A stretch of DNA of 64,000 nucleotides from Flammeovirgaceae bacterium UBA7330 (lineage in GTDB: Bacteria; Bacteroidota; Bacteroidia; Cytophagales; Cyclobacteriaceae). The position numbers and the translations under genes are program-made. The notes beneath the pieces are model-generated. The model was given only the letters and a program-made list of their open reading frames with translations. It did no database searches and was not told the DNA's origin. The DNA lies in assembly GCA_002471275.1 (NCBI GenBank), contig DKPQ01000017.1, positions 620,001-684,000 on the forward strand. Reading direction: 5' to 3'. Every line of letters starts with the position of its first letter. Position 1 is the first letter of the stretch. This document shows, piece by piece, positions 43,518 through 51,202 of the stretch.

Positions 43518-44114
43518 CTATTCGTCCTTCAATAAGGAGAGGTCAAATTCAAATCCTGGTAAAACATCTCCACCACTAAGTTTCTTGTCAAAATTTTCAA
43601 TCTCCTGATGTGATTCATCTTTATGGTAGATATTCACTTTGTGTTCTTCTATATCAATCAGCCAGGCAAGCTCAACGCCGTTAGCCATCCATTCAGTCAT
43701 CTTATTTTTGAGCTCCTTCAAGGAATCAGATGGTGATTTCACCTCTACAATAAATTCCGGGCAAACGGGTGCAAATTTCATTTTTTGCTCTTTTGTCAAT
43801 TTATCCCATTGGTGATTGGAAACCCAGGATACGTCAGGAGATCTCATAGAACCGTCAGGAAGGGTAAATCCAGCTGACGATCCAAATACTTTTCCTGGAG
43901 AATGTAATTCATTCCAAATGCCAAGTTTTATAAGAATTTTAGTACTAAGATTTTCTGAAAGACTTCCGGAAGGTGACATGATAATTAGGTTTTGATACTT
44001 GTCCCTTTCAATATTCAACTCTGGATTTTTCTGACAAAAAGCAAAAAGCTCATCATCAGTGAAGGTGAGATGTTCAGGGAACTTGAGGATATGGCCGTTT
44101 TCCAGAAGGTTCAT
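43518..44114 (-). CDS. Uma2-family (DUF820) PD-(D/E)XK nuclease-like protein
   Basis: This 198-residue protein has the DUF820/Uma2 pattern: LIIMSPSGSLSENLSTKIL, SAGFTLPDGSMRSPDVSWV with the catalytic Asp, and CPEFIVEVKSPSDSLKELKN with the E-x-K, then KMTEWMANGVELAWLID. The nuclease fold is expected, but the family's biological role is unsettled; members spread widely in cyanobacteria and Bacteroidota. It is inserted on the opposite strand between the GH3 and esterase genes and is the one gene in the locus that does not look like a glycan gene. Confidence 0.85.
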   Translation of the reverse strand: MNLLENGHILKFPEHLTFTDDELFAFCQKNPELNIERDKYQNLIIMSPSGSLSENLSTKILIKLGIWNELHSPGKVFGSSAGFTLPDGSMRSPDVSWVSNHQWDKLTKEQKMKFAPVCPEFIVEVKSPSDSLKELKNKMTEWMANGVELAWLIDIEEHKVNIYHKDESHQEIENFDKKLSGGDVLPGFEFDLSLLKDE

Positions 44115-44214
44115 AGATATCTACTATTTCTTATTGTTAAAGATAGCAAAACGCAATCAACTATATAAACGACATTTTTTCAAATTAAGACGCCATAGTC
44201 CTTATTTTTGAATC

Positions 44215-45126
44215 ATGAGACATCTTTCCATTTTCAGTTTTATCCTGCTTTTCGCAGTTAATCCCGATCTCCATGCCCAGGATATTGAGCAAATAACCAT
44301 CAACTATACGGATACACTTTCAATGGATATTTTTGTTCCCAGGGGGGGAGATAAGGTCAAACCTTTACTTGTCTATGTCCATGGAGGAGGTTTTTCCGGT
44401 GGTACAAGAGACAGCCAGCGCAACCTGGAGTTTTGTCAGTATTTCGCTGAAAGGGGATGGGTAACGGCAACCATTTCCTATCACCTCACCAGAAAGGGGA
44501 AGGGTTTCGGATGTGATGTCCCTATTCAGGAAAAAATTCAAACTTTCAATGCATCTGCCAGGAATACCCATCAGGCAGTAAAGCATCTCATTGATAATCA
44601 GGATAAATATCAAATTGACCCGAATAAAGTTGTCCTGGCAGGTAGTAGTGCCGGGGCAGAGGCAGTAGTTCAGGCTGCCTATTGGAAGGAAACCAAAGCG
44701 GGGATTTTACCCGATGCTTTCAAATATGCGGGAGTGATCAGCATGGCGGGTGCTGTTCTGGATATTGGCTGGATCTCGGATTCATCTGCAATTCCTACCC
44801 AGCTTTTTCATGGCACCTGTGATCCGTTGGTGCCATACGACATGGCATCACATCATTATTGCAAGCCAGTGAACGAAGGGTTCATGACCCTTTATGGTGC
44901 AAAGGCGATTTCAGATAAGCTTGAGCATCTGAATAAGCCTTTTTATATCGTCACAGATTGTAATGGCGGACATGAATGGGCGGGGAAACCCATAGGCAAA
45001 GACTATATCCATTTGGTGGAGGATTTTCTGACAACTGATGTCATAAACCAAACACATAGGCAAACAAAAATAGTCTTACAGGAAGGTAAGAGTACATGTG
45101 ACAGGAATTTTGGTTTCTGCAATTGA
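44215..45126 (+). CDS. Secreted alpha/beta-hydrolase (esterase/lipase-like)
   Basis: The 303-residue protein has a signal peptide (MRHLSIFSFILLFAVNPDLHAQ), the oxyanion-hole motif YVHGGGFSGGTRD, the nucleophile elbow VLAGSSAGAEAV (GxSxG), an acid in HGTCDPLVPYD and a catalytic His in CNGGHEWAG. It belongs to the carboxylesterase/BD-FAE-like group. Lying just past the glycoside hydrolases, it could remove acyl groups such as acetyl or succinyl from the glycan, but it is separated from them by a gene on the other strand, so membership in the locus is uncertain. Confidence 0.82.
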   Translation: MRHLSIFSFILLFAVNPDLHAQDIEQITINYTDTLSMDIFVPRGGDKVKPLLVYVHGGGFSGGTRDSQRNLEFCQYFAERGWVTATISYHLTRKGKGFGCDVPIQEKIQTFNASARNTHQAVKHLIDNQDKYQIDPNKVVLAGSSAGAEAVVQAAYWKETKAGILPDAFKYAGVISMAGAVLDIGWISDSSAIPTQLFHGTCDPLVPYDMASHHYCKPVNEGFMTLYGAKAISDKLEHLNKPFYIVTDCNGGHEWAGKPIGKDYIHLVEDFLTTDVINQTHRQTKIVLQEGKSTCDRNFGFCN

Positions 45127-45194
45127 TCTCAATCCTGTTTCGGGACAGGTTATCTGAACTATAAGCCTTAGATTTACGGCACAATTCTGTCTCT

Positions 45195-47117
45195 ATGATT
45201 TCCCCTGTCACGATTGAAGAAGTAAAAAACAAAGCCGACATTGTCGAAGTCGTTGGGGATTTTGTGACTTTAAAGCGGTCCGGGTCAAGTTACAAAGCCC
45301 TCAGCCCCTTTACCAATGAGAAAACTCCATCATTCTATGTGGTCCCATCCAAGGGGATTTTCAAAGATTTTAGCAGCGGAAAAGGAGGGGATGCCATCAC
45401 CTTTATCCGAGAGATCGATGGGCTCAGCTACATCGAAGCCATCAAATTCCTGGCTCAGAAATATGGCATCGAAATCATAGAAGAGGAGCAGAGCGATGAA
45501 GCTATCGAAGCTCAGAACAAGAGAGAAAGTCTTTTCATCGTTTTAGGATTTGCCAGAGACTTCTTTGTGGATACCTTGTGGAATCATGAGGAAGGAAAGT
45601 CAATCGGCCTTAGCTATTTCAAAGAAAGAGGGTTTACTGAAGACTCTATTAAAGATTTTGAATTAGGATATAGTATGGAAGCCTGGGACGGTCTGCTCAA
45701 AGCTGCAGAACAAAAAGGCTATAGCAAAGAGCTTCTGGAAGAAGCCGGGCTGATCATCTCAAAAGAGGATAAGAGTTATGACAGGTTTAGGAACCGGGTC
45801 ATTTTTCCTATCCATAACCTCACAGGAAAGGTTATTGCATTTGGAGCCCGGATTCTTACGAAAGAGAAGAAACAACCTAAATATCTCAACAGCCCAGAGA
45901 CAGAGCTTTACAACAAGAGCAAGATTCTCTATGGGATCTTTTTTGCCAAAAAGGAAATACGAAAAAAAGACAATTGCTTCCTGGTGGAAGGATATACTGA
46001 TGTGATTTCCATGCATCAGACAGGGATCCACAATGTGGTGTCCTCTTCTGGAACAGCACTTACTGAAGATCAGATCAAGTTGATCCGCAGGTATACCGAA
46101 AATGTCACAATCATCTTTGACGGTGATCAGGCGGGTATCAAAGCATCGATCCGGGGCATTGACATGCTATTGGCAGGAGGACTCAATGTGAAAGCCGTTG
46201 CATTGCCAGATGGTGAAGACCCTGACAGCTATGCCAGGCAGTTGGGGACAAGTGCGTTTACCCATTTCATTGAAGAGGAATCCCAGGATATCATACAGTT
46301 CAAGACCAGGCTGTTCATGGAGGAGGCACAGGGAGATCCTGTGAAGAAAGCTGCCATGATCAAAGATATTGTGGTGAGCATCACTAAAATTGATGACCCT
46401 GTCAAACGGACGGTTTATATCAAAGAGTGTAGCTACCTGATGGGTATTGACGAAGCTGTTTTGGTAGCTGAGCAAAACAAGATTTTGCTTTCGGAACGGA
46501 AAAAGCCCGGACAGGAGACGAGACCATTCGAGCCTCTGGTAGATATGCCGCTGGAGGAGGATGACAAGCTAGAAGGGATTGATATCCTCAAGGTCATAGA
46601 ATTTCAGGAAAAGGAGAGCATCCGTGTATTGGTGAACTATGGCAAGAATACCATCAAGGGACAGGAAGTAGAAGATGAATCTCTGATCAAGTATTTTCTG
46701 GCTGAAGTAGAGGAGATCAAATTCACCAATCCGATCTACTATGAGATTCTTGAGATCTTTAAAGAGCGCTTAAAAGCCGGGGAGATCATCGATGGGGATT
46801 ATTTGCTTCAACATGGATCGGAGCAGATCAAGAAGACGGTGGTAGAGTTCATGACCAATAAATATGAGCTCAGCGAGAACTGGGAGAAAAAGTACAAGAT
46901 CCACATTCCAAAGGAAAATGAGATCCTTAGGGATGTAACATATACCAATATTTTACGATTAAAATTTCGGATCATCCAGCATTTGATCCATGAAGAAAGT
47001 CAGAAGCTTAAGGAAGCATCAGACAGCGATTTGGATCACTACCTGGATGAAATCAGTGAATTAAAAAAGATAGAAATGGACATTGCAAAGATACTTGGGA
47101 ACGTCACAGCCAGGTAA
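45195..47117 (+). CDS. dnaG: DNA primase lacking the zinc-ribbon ligands
   Basis: DnaG makes RNA primers for replication. The 640-residue protein has the N-terminal CHC2-type region (ADIVEVVGDFVTLKRSGSSY and NEKTPSFYVVPSKGIFK), the Toprim core (YNKSKILYGIFFAKKEIRK, LVEGYTDVISMHQTGIHNVV with the catalytic Glu, IIFDGDQAGIKAS with the DxD) and a C-terminal DnaB-interacting region. The four zinc ligands of E. coli DnaG are replaced: Ser37, Thr40, Asp58 and Ser61 stand where CPFH and CFGC would be. The fold around them is otherwise conserved, so the gene is functional rather than decayed; loss of this zinc site has been seen in other Bacteroidota as far as I recall. Confidence 0.94.
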   Translation: MISPVTIEEVKNKADIVEVVGDFVTLKRSGSSYKALSPFTNEKTPSFYVVPSKGIFKDFSSGKGGDAITFIREIDGLSYIEAIKFLAQKYGIEIIEEEQSDEAIEAQNKRESLFIVLGFARDFFVDTLWNHEEGKSIGLSYFKERGFTEDSIKDFELGYSMEAWDGLLKAAEQKGYSKELLEEAGLIISKEDKSYDRFRNRVIFPIHNLTGKVIAFGARILTKEKKQPKYLNSPETELYNKSKILYGIFFAKKEIRKKDNCFLVEGYTDVISMHQTGIHNVVSSSGTALTEDQIKLIRRYTENVTIIFDGDQAGIKASIRGIDMLLAGGLNVKAVALPDGEDPDSYARQLGTSAFTHFIEEESQDIIQFKTRLFMEEAQGDPVKKAAMIKDIVVSITKIDDPVKRTVYIKECSYLMGIDEAVLVAEQNKILLSERKKPGQETRPFEPLVDMPLEEDDKLEGIDILKVIEFQEKESIRVLVNYGKNTIKGQEVEDESLIKYFLAEVEEIKFTNPIYYEILEIFKERLKAGEIIDGDYLLQHGSEQIKKTVVEFMTNKYELSENWEKKYKIHIPKENEILRDVTYTNILRLKFRIIQHLIHEESQKLKEASDSDLDHYLDEISELKKIEMDIAKILGNVTAR

Positions 47118-47144
47118 TTTGTATAATAGCTATAAGTGTAAAGA

Positions 47145-48368
47145 ATGAATCAGGACAAATTATTAGATAGTATAGAGGAGGCGATTGAAGCTATAAGAGC
47201 AGGTAAGGTAGTAATAGTAGTAGACGATGAAGACCGTGAAAATGAAGGGGATTTCATCTGTGCTGCAGAAAAGGTTACACCAGAGATCATCAATTTTATG
47301 GCTAAAGAAGGGAGAGGATTGATCTGTGTTCCATTGCTGGAAGAGCGTTGCGATGAGTTGGGACTCGACCTGATGGTTGGTAAGAATACAGCGGTACATG
47401 AAACACCCTTTACTGTTTCAGTGGATCTGATCAGTGATGAAACGACAACCGGTATTTCTACTTCCGACAGAGCAAAAACAGTTCAGGCACTGGTAAACCC
47501 CGACACTAAGCCGGAAGATCTTGGTCGTCCGGGCCATATTTTTCCATTGAAAGCCAAGCCAGGGGGAGTCCTACGGAGGACAGGGCATACAGAGGCAGCT
47601 ATAGACCTGGCCAGGCTCGCAGGACTTTATCCTGCCGGGGTATTGGTAGAGGTGCTCAAAGAAGACGGGTCCATGGCCAGAGTGCCGGACTTAAGGATCA
47701 TAGCTGATAAATTCAAAATTCCGCTGGTGTCGATCAAGGACCTGATTTCCTACAGGATGACAATCGAATCCCTGGTAGAGGAGGAGGTGACAGTAGATAT
47801 GCCTACCGAACATGGGGAATTTAAGCTAAAGGCATTTAAGCAAAAAAATACTGGTGAGATGCATTTGGCGTTATACAAAGGTGAGTGGAAAGAGGATGAA
47901 CCGGTATTGGTAAGGGTGCATTCATCATGTCTTACCGGTGATATTTTCGGTTCATATAGATGTGACTGTGGCAATCAGCTGCACAGCGCTATGGCCATGG
48001 TAGAGGAAGTGGGAAAGGGAGTCGTCCTATATATGAATCAGGAAGGAAGAGGTATTGGACTATTGAACAAACTCAAGGCTTATAAGCTGCAGGAAGAGGG
48101 AATGGATACAGTAGAGGCAAATCTCCAGTTGGGCTTTAAAATGGATCAACGTGACTATGGTGTAGGCGCCCAGATTCTGAGAAAATTAGGAATAACTAAG
48201 ATCAGATTGATAACAAATAATCCAAAAAAACGTGTTGGATTAATGGGGTATGGTTTGGAAATTGTTGAGAATGTAGGAATTGAAGTCGTTCCCAACAAGC
48301 ACAACATTAAGTACCTGGAAACTAAACGGGACAAGATGGGACATACCATTTTGAAAGTAAAAAAATGA
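47145..48368 (+). CDS. ribBA: Bifunctional 3,4-dihydroxy-2-butanone-4-phosphate synthase / GTP cyclohydrolase II
   Basis: Both initial branches of riboflavin synthesis are in one 407-residue protein. The N-terminal RibB half has VVDDEDRENEGDF, TPFTVSVD and the RPGHIFPLKAKPGGVLRRTG segment. The C-terminal RibA half (from about residue 205) has the zinc ligands in SSCLTGDIFGSYRCDCG, then YMNQEGRGIGLLNKLKAY and the catalytic region LQLGFKMDQRDYGVGAQILR. There is no FMN riboswitch, since only 27 bases separate it from dnaG. The next gene overlaps its stop by 4 bases. Confidence 0.96.
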   Translation: MNQDKLLDSIEEAIEAIRAGKVVIVVDDEDRENEGDFICAAEKVTPEIINFMAKEGRGLICVPLLEERCDELGLDLMVGKNTAVHETPFTVSVDLISDETTTGISTSDRAKTVQALVNPDTKPEDLGRPGHIFPLKAKPGGVLRRTGHTEAAIDLARLAGLYPAGVLVEVLKEDGSMARVPDLRIIADKFKIPLVSIKDLISYRMTIESLVEEEVTVDMPTEHGEFKLKAFKQKNTGEMHLALYKGEWKEDEPVLVRVHSSCLTGDIFGSYRCDCGNQLHSAMAMVEEVGKGVVLYMNQEGRGIGLLNKLKAYKLQEEGMDTVEANLQLGFKMDQRDYGVGAQILRKLGITKIRLITNNPKKRVGLMGYGLEIVENVGIEVVPNKHNIKYLETKRDKMGHTILKVKK

Positions 48369-48967
48369 AAAAGACTGTTTTTATCACTATATGCTTAATT
48401 GCCTCACTTGGCCTCAAGGCTCAGTTTTCTAATGAAGTGTGGCATGAAGGGTTTTTGGTAACCACAGAAGACGATACGTTGAAGGGTCTTATCAAATATG
48501 ATATGGAGGCCAATATTGTGCAGCTGATAGTTAACAAATCAAAAGTACAAACCTTCAGCAGTCATAAGATTTTCTATTTTGAGATCTTTGATAAGGTTGT
48601 AAAAAATTATCGGCAGTTTTACTCAATTCCTTATGAAGTGAATTACGACTACACGATCCCCATCATTTTTGAAGTCTTGTATGAAGCACCTCTTTCTTTG
48701 CTAGCCCGCGAAGCTGTGGTACAGGAAAATGTGCCCAACTCTTCGGTATACTGGAGTGGAACTGTGATGCAGGACAAGATGATGAAAACATTCTATTTTC
48801 TGGACAAGAAAGGAAATATTCAGATGTTTACCGGAAAGCGCAGTGACCTGCTCAGTATCATGGCAAGAAAGTCCAATGACGTAAAAAACTTCATCAAGAA
48901 GAATAATCTGAAAACCGATGAGGTTCGGGACCTGATCCGAATCACTGCTTTTTACAACTCAATTTAA
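48365..48967 (+). CDS. Secreted protein of unknown function (200 residues)
   Basis: The protein has a signal peptide (MKKTVFITICLIASLGLKAQ) and a mature part with several predicted beta strands (WHEGFLVTTEDDTLKGLIKY, IVQLIVNKSKVQTFSSHKIF) and a basic helical C-terminus ending in RDLIRITAFYNSI. I do not recognise the family with certainty; similar periplasmic proteins of unknown function occur widely in Cytophagales. It overlaps ribBA by 4 bases and precedes surE by 15 bases, so it belongs to the same operon. Confidence 0.8.
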   Translation: MKKTVFITICLIASLGLKAQFSNEVWHEGFLVTTEDDTLKGLIKYDMEANIVQLIVNKSKVQTFSSHKIFYFEIFDKVVKNYRQFYSIPYEVNYDYTIPIIFEVLYEAPLSLLAREAVVQENVPNSSVYWSGTVMQDKMMKTFYFLDKKGNIQMFTGKRSDLLSIMARKSNDVKNFIKKNNLKTDEVRDLIRITAFYNSI

Positions 48968-48982
48968 TCCTAATAACACACG

Positions 48983-49753
48983 ATGTCTAAGCCTCTTATT
49001 CTGGTCTCAAATGATGATGGGATCACCTCTCCTGGTATTGCGAAATTGGTCTCCCTCATGAAGCAGCTGGGGAAGGTGATTGTCGTGGCACCCGATAGCC
49101 CTCAATCCGGTATGGGGCATGCTATTACAGTAGGAGATACCCTTCGATTGACTGAAAACAGCATGTTTAAAGACGTTGCTGCTTATGAGTGTAGTGGGAC
49201 TCCGGCTGATTGTGTGAAACTGGCAAAACATCATTTACTGAAGGATCAAAAACCAGATTTAGTTGTTAGTGGGATCAATCACGGAAGCAATACCTCAATC
49301 AGTGTATTGTACTCCGGTACCATGAGCGCCGCCATTGAAGCCGCCATAGAGGGGACACCAGCCATTGGATTTTCATTGTGTGACTATAGTCACGACGCGG
49401 ATATGTCCCATGCGGACGAATACATCCTTAAAATTGCTAGTGAGACTTTGAACAAGGGTATTCCAAAAGGCATTGCATTGAATGTAAACATTCCTCCGAA
49501 GCAAAACCAAAACATCCGGGGTATTAAAATCTGCAGACAAGCCAATGCCAGATGGGAAGAAGAATTCGATCAACGGGTAGACCCCAATGGAAGAAAATAC
49601 TTCTGGATGGTCGGCAATTTTGTGAATCATGACAAAGGTGAAGACAATGATGAGTGGGCGATCGCTCAAAATTACATCTCCCTGGTGCCCTGTCAGTTTG
49701 ATCTTACCGGTCACCACGCCATCAGTATTCTCAACGACGACTGGGAATTGTAA
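48983..49753 (+). CDS. surE: 5'/3'-nucleotidase SurE
   Basis: SurE is a metal-dependent survival-protein phosphatase acting on nucleoside monophosphates. The 256-residue protein has the metal site VSNDDGITSPGI (Asp-Asp), VVAPDSPQSGMGHAITVGDT, YECSGTPADCVKLAKHHLL, and VVSGINHGSNTSISVLYSGT with the conserved Asn, then MSAAIEAAIEGTPAIGFSL. The length is standard. It ends the dnaG-ribBA run. Confidence 0.95.
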   Translation: MSKPLILVSNDDGITSPGIAKLVSLMKQLGKVIVVAPDSPQSGMGHAITVGDTLRLTENSMFKDVAAYECSGTPADCVKLAKHHLLKDQKPDLVVSGINHGSNTSISVLYSGTMSAAIEAAIEGTPAIGFSLCDYSHDADMSHADEYILKIASETLNKGIPKGIALNVNIPPKQNQNIRGIKICRQANARWEEEFDQRVDPNGRKYFWMVGNFVNHDKGEDNDEWAIAQNYISLVPCQFDLTGHHAISILNDDWEL

Positions 49754-49809
49754 TTCTTCTTTTTAAATAGCGAATAACCGCAGGGGATTGACGATCAATA
49801 CTTCGCGTC

Positions 49810-50505
49810 CTAAAACAAATACGCCTTCACAAACAAATTAAGCGCCGGCGTGGACCTATCCAGTGACTTCCCATACCCTGGAATACTGTATACATCAATG
49901 GGACTTTCCTTGTCATAAGTGACCAGAAACCGCATCCGGATATTAAATCCTATGGCAAGTATATCATTGTACCAAGCTGATAAATTGTCCTTGTTGAACC
50001 TAAGTTTTTTCTCAGAGGTCACCACCAATTCCCACCAGCGAGCCTCCAGGTCAGGTCGCTCAAATTTCTTGCTATAGCTGTTCTCAATACCGCTGCCTCC
50101 TTCAATCTCGATGAATCCCTGATCACTGAATTTGCTTACTCCATATCTGGCACTAAGGCCTATGGCGAAATTGGATTTGAAAGTACCTAAATATCCACCA
50201 CCAAAACGGTAATAAGTACCTTCGGCTGAGTAGTTGCCATTTGTGTATGACTCGGCTGGAGAGAGTGTTGCTGTGCCCATCTCAGCGATCAATTCATACT
50301 GCTCGAGAAACAACAAAGAAAAAGCACCTTCCAGCTTGTCTTCGTAGCCCACCAAACGGGTAATTAGCTTTCCATAATCAGCATATATTGAAGGCCTGAT
50401 CAATTTCTGGCTTTCTATGATGGTCGTGTCTGGTGCTGCGGTTTGTGACCATATAGAGTAACACCAGACACTACTCAAAATATAAATATACAGTCGTTTC
50501 ATCAT
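49810..50505 (-). CDS. Putative outer-membrane beta-barrel protein, unknown function
   Basis: This 231-residue protein has a signal peptide (MMKRLYIYILSSVWCYSIWS) and alternating beta strands with a glycine- and aromatic-rich barrel pattern (GTYYRFGGGYLGTFKSNFAI, LSARYGVSKFSDQGFIEIEG) and ends in the aromatic strand ALNLFVKAYLF, like many small outer-membrane barrels. The family is not recognised. The start lies 35 bases inside the preceding lipoprotein gene on the same strand, so the two are translationally linked. Confidence 0.72.
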   Translation of the reverse strand: MMKRLYIYILSSVWCYSIWSQTAAPDTTIIESQKLIRPSIYADYGKLITRLVGYEDKLEGAFSLLFLEQYELIAEMGTATLSPAESYTNGNYSAEGTYYRFGGGYLGTFKSNFAIGLSARYGVSKFSDQGFIEIEGGSGIENSYSKKFERPDLEARWWELVVTSEKKLRFNKDNLSAWYNDILAIGFNIRMRFLVTYDKESPIDVYSIPGYGKSLDRSTPALNLFVKAYLF

Positions 50506-51199
50506 CTCTGCATTGATCGGTTACACAAATGGGTTCACCCACAGAATCAAACCCAAAAGAGTTTACAGGGTGTATATTGAAAGCTCTCAGCTTGATCTCC
50601 CGGGTGGCATCCACAAACTCTTCCAGGTCATAGTCAAATGCAATTTCCCCCCTGAAATTTCCAATGACGATCTCAAACTGAGTGAATGATTCTTCATTCA
50701 TCAGCAATGGAGCGTCATAGGTTTCAAAACTGTCTTCATAGGTAAGGTATTGATCATTGATGAACAATGTATCGATACGAAGTAGTCCTTTGTTCACATA
50801 GCTCTTTTGCGTATTCAGATAGTCTATGACAGAATCGATCTGGGTGAGTAGAGCATCATAATATACCAATGAATCGAGGTAATCACTGATCAAGGTTTCT
50901 AATTCTTCCTTTTCTTCCTGATAGGAATTGTTCCCATTTTCGATCGAATCATTAACCACAATCAGGCGGGCTTCCAGTGAGTCGAGTTCATCTTGCGCCA
51001 ATCCTTCCTTATCTTCATTACTATCCAGTGAGTCTGAAAATACTCCCAGTTCATCCTCCAGCTTTTGTAAAGTATCTTTATTGATGAACACCAACTCGAC
51101 AGTTGGCTCATATATCAACGGTTCGCCACAGTTTTCACAGGGATCACAAGCTGTGCAGAAAGCAAGCCAAATAATAAATATGATAGACAGTCCTCTCAT
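50471..51199 (-). CDS. Lipoprotein with a coiled coil, unknown function
   Basis: This 242-residue protein has a lipoprotein signal with the cysteine in LAFCTACDPCENCGEP, followed by further cysteines at the mature N-terminus. Residues about 35-125 form an acidic heptad-like coiled coil (LEDELGVFSDSLDSNEDKEG, LDSLEARLIVVNDSIENG), and the C-terminal half is a beta-rich domain with two cysteines (PICVTDQCRDDETTVYLYF). No family is recognised. It lies 3 bases after priA and overlaps the barrel-protein gene by 35 bases. Confidence 0.75.
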   Translation of the reverse strand: MRGLSIIFIIWLAFCTACDPCENCGEPLIYEPTVELVFINKDTLQKLEDELGVFSDSLDSNEDKEGLAQDELDSLEARLIVVNDSIENGNNSYQEEKEELETLISDYLDSLVYYDALLTQIDSVIDYLNTQKSYVNKGLLRIDTLFINDQYLTYEDSFETYDAPLLMNEESFTQFEIVIGNFRGEIAFDYDLEEFVDATREIKLRAFNIHPVNSFGFDSVGEPICVTDQCRDDETTVYLYFE

Positions 51200-51202
51200 A
51201 CC

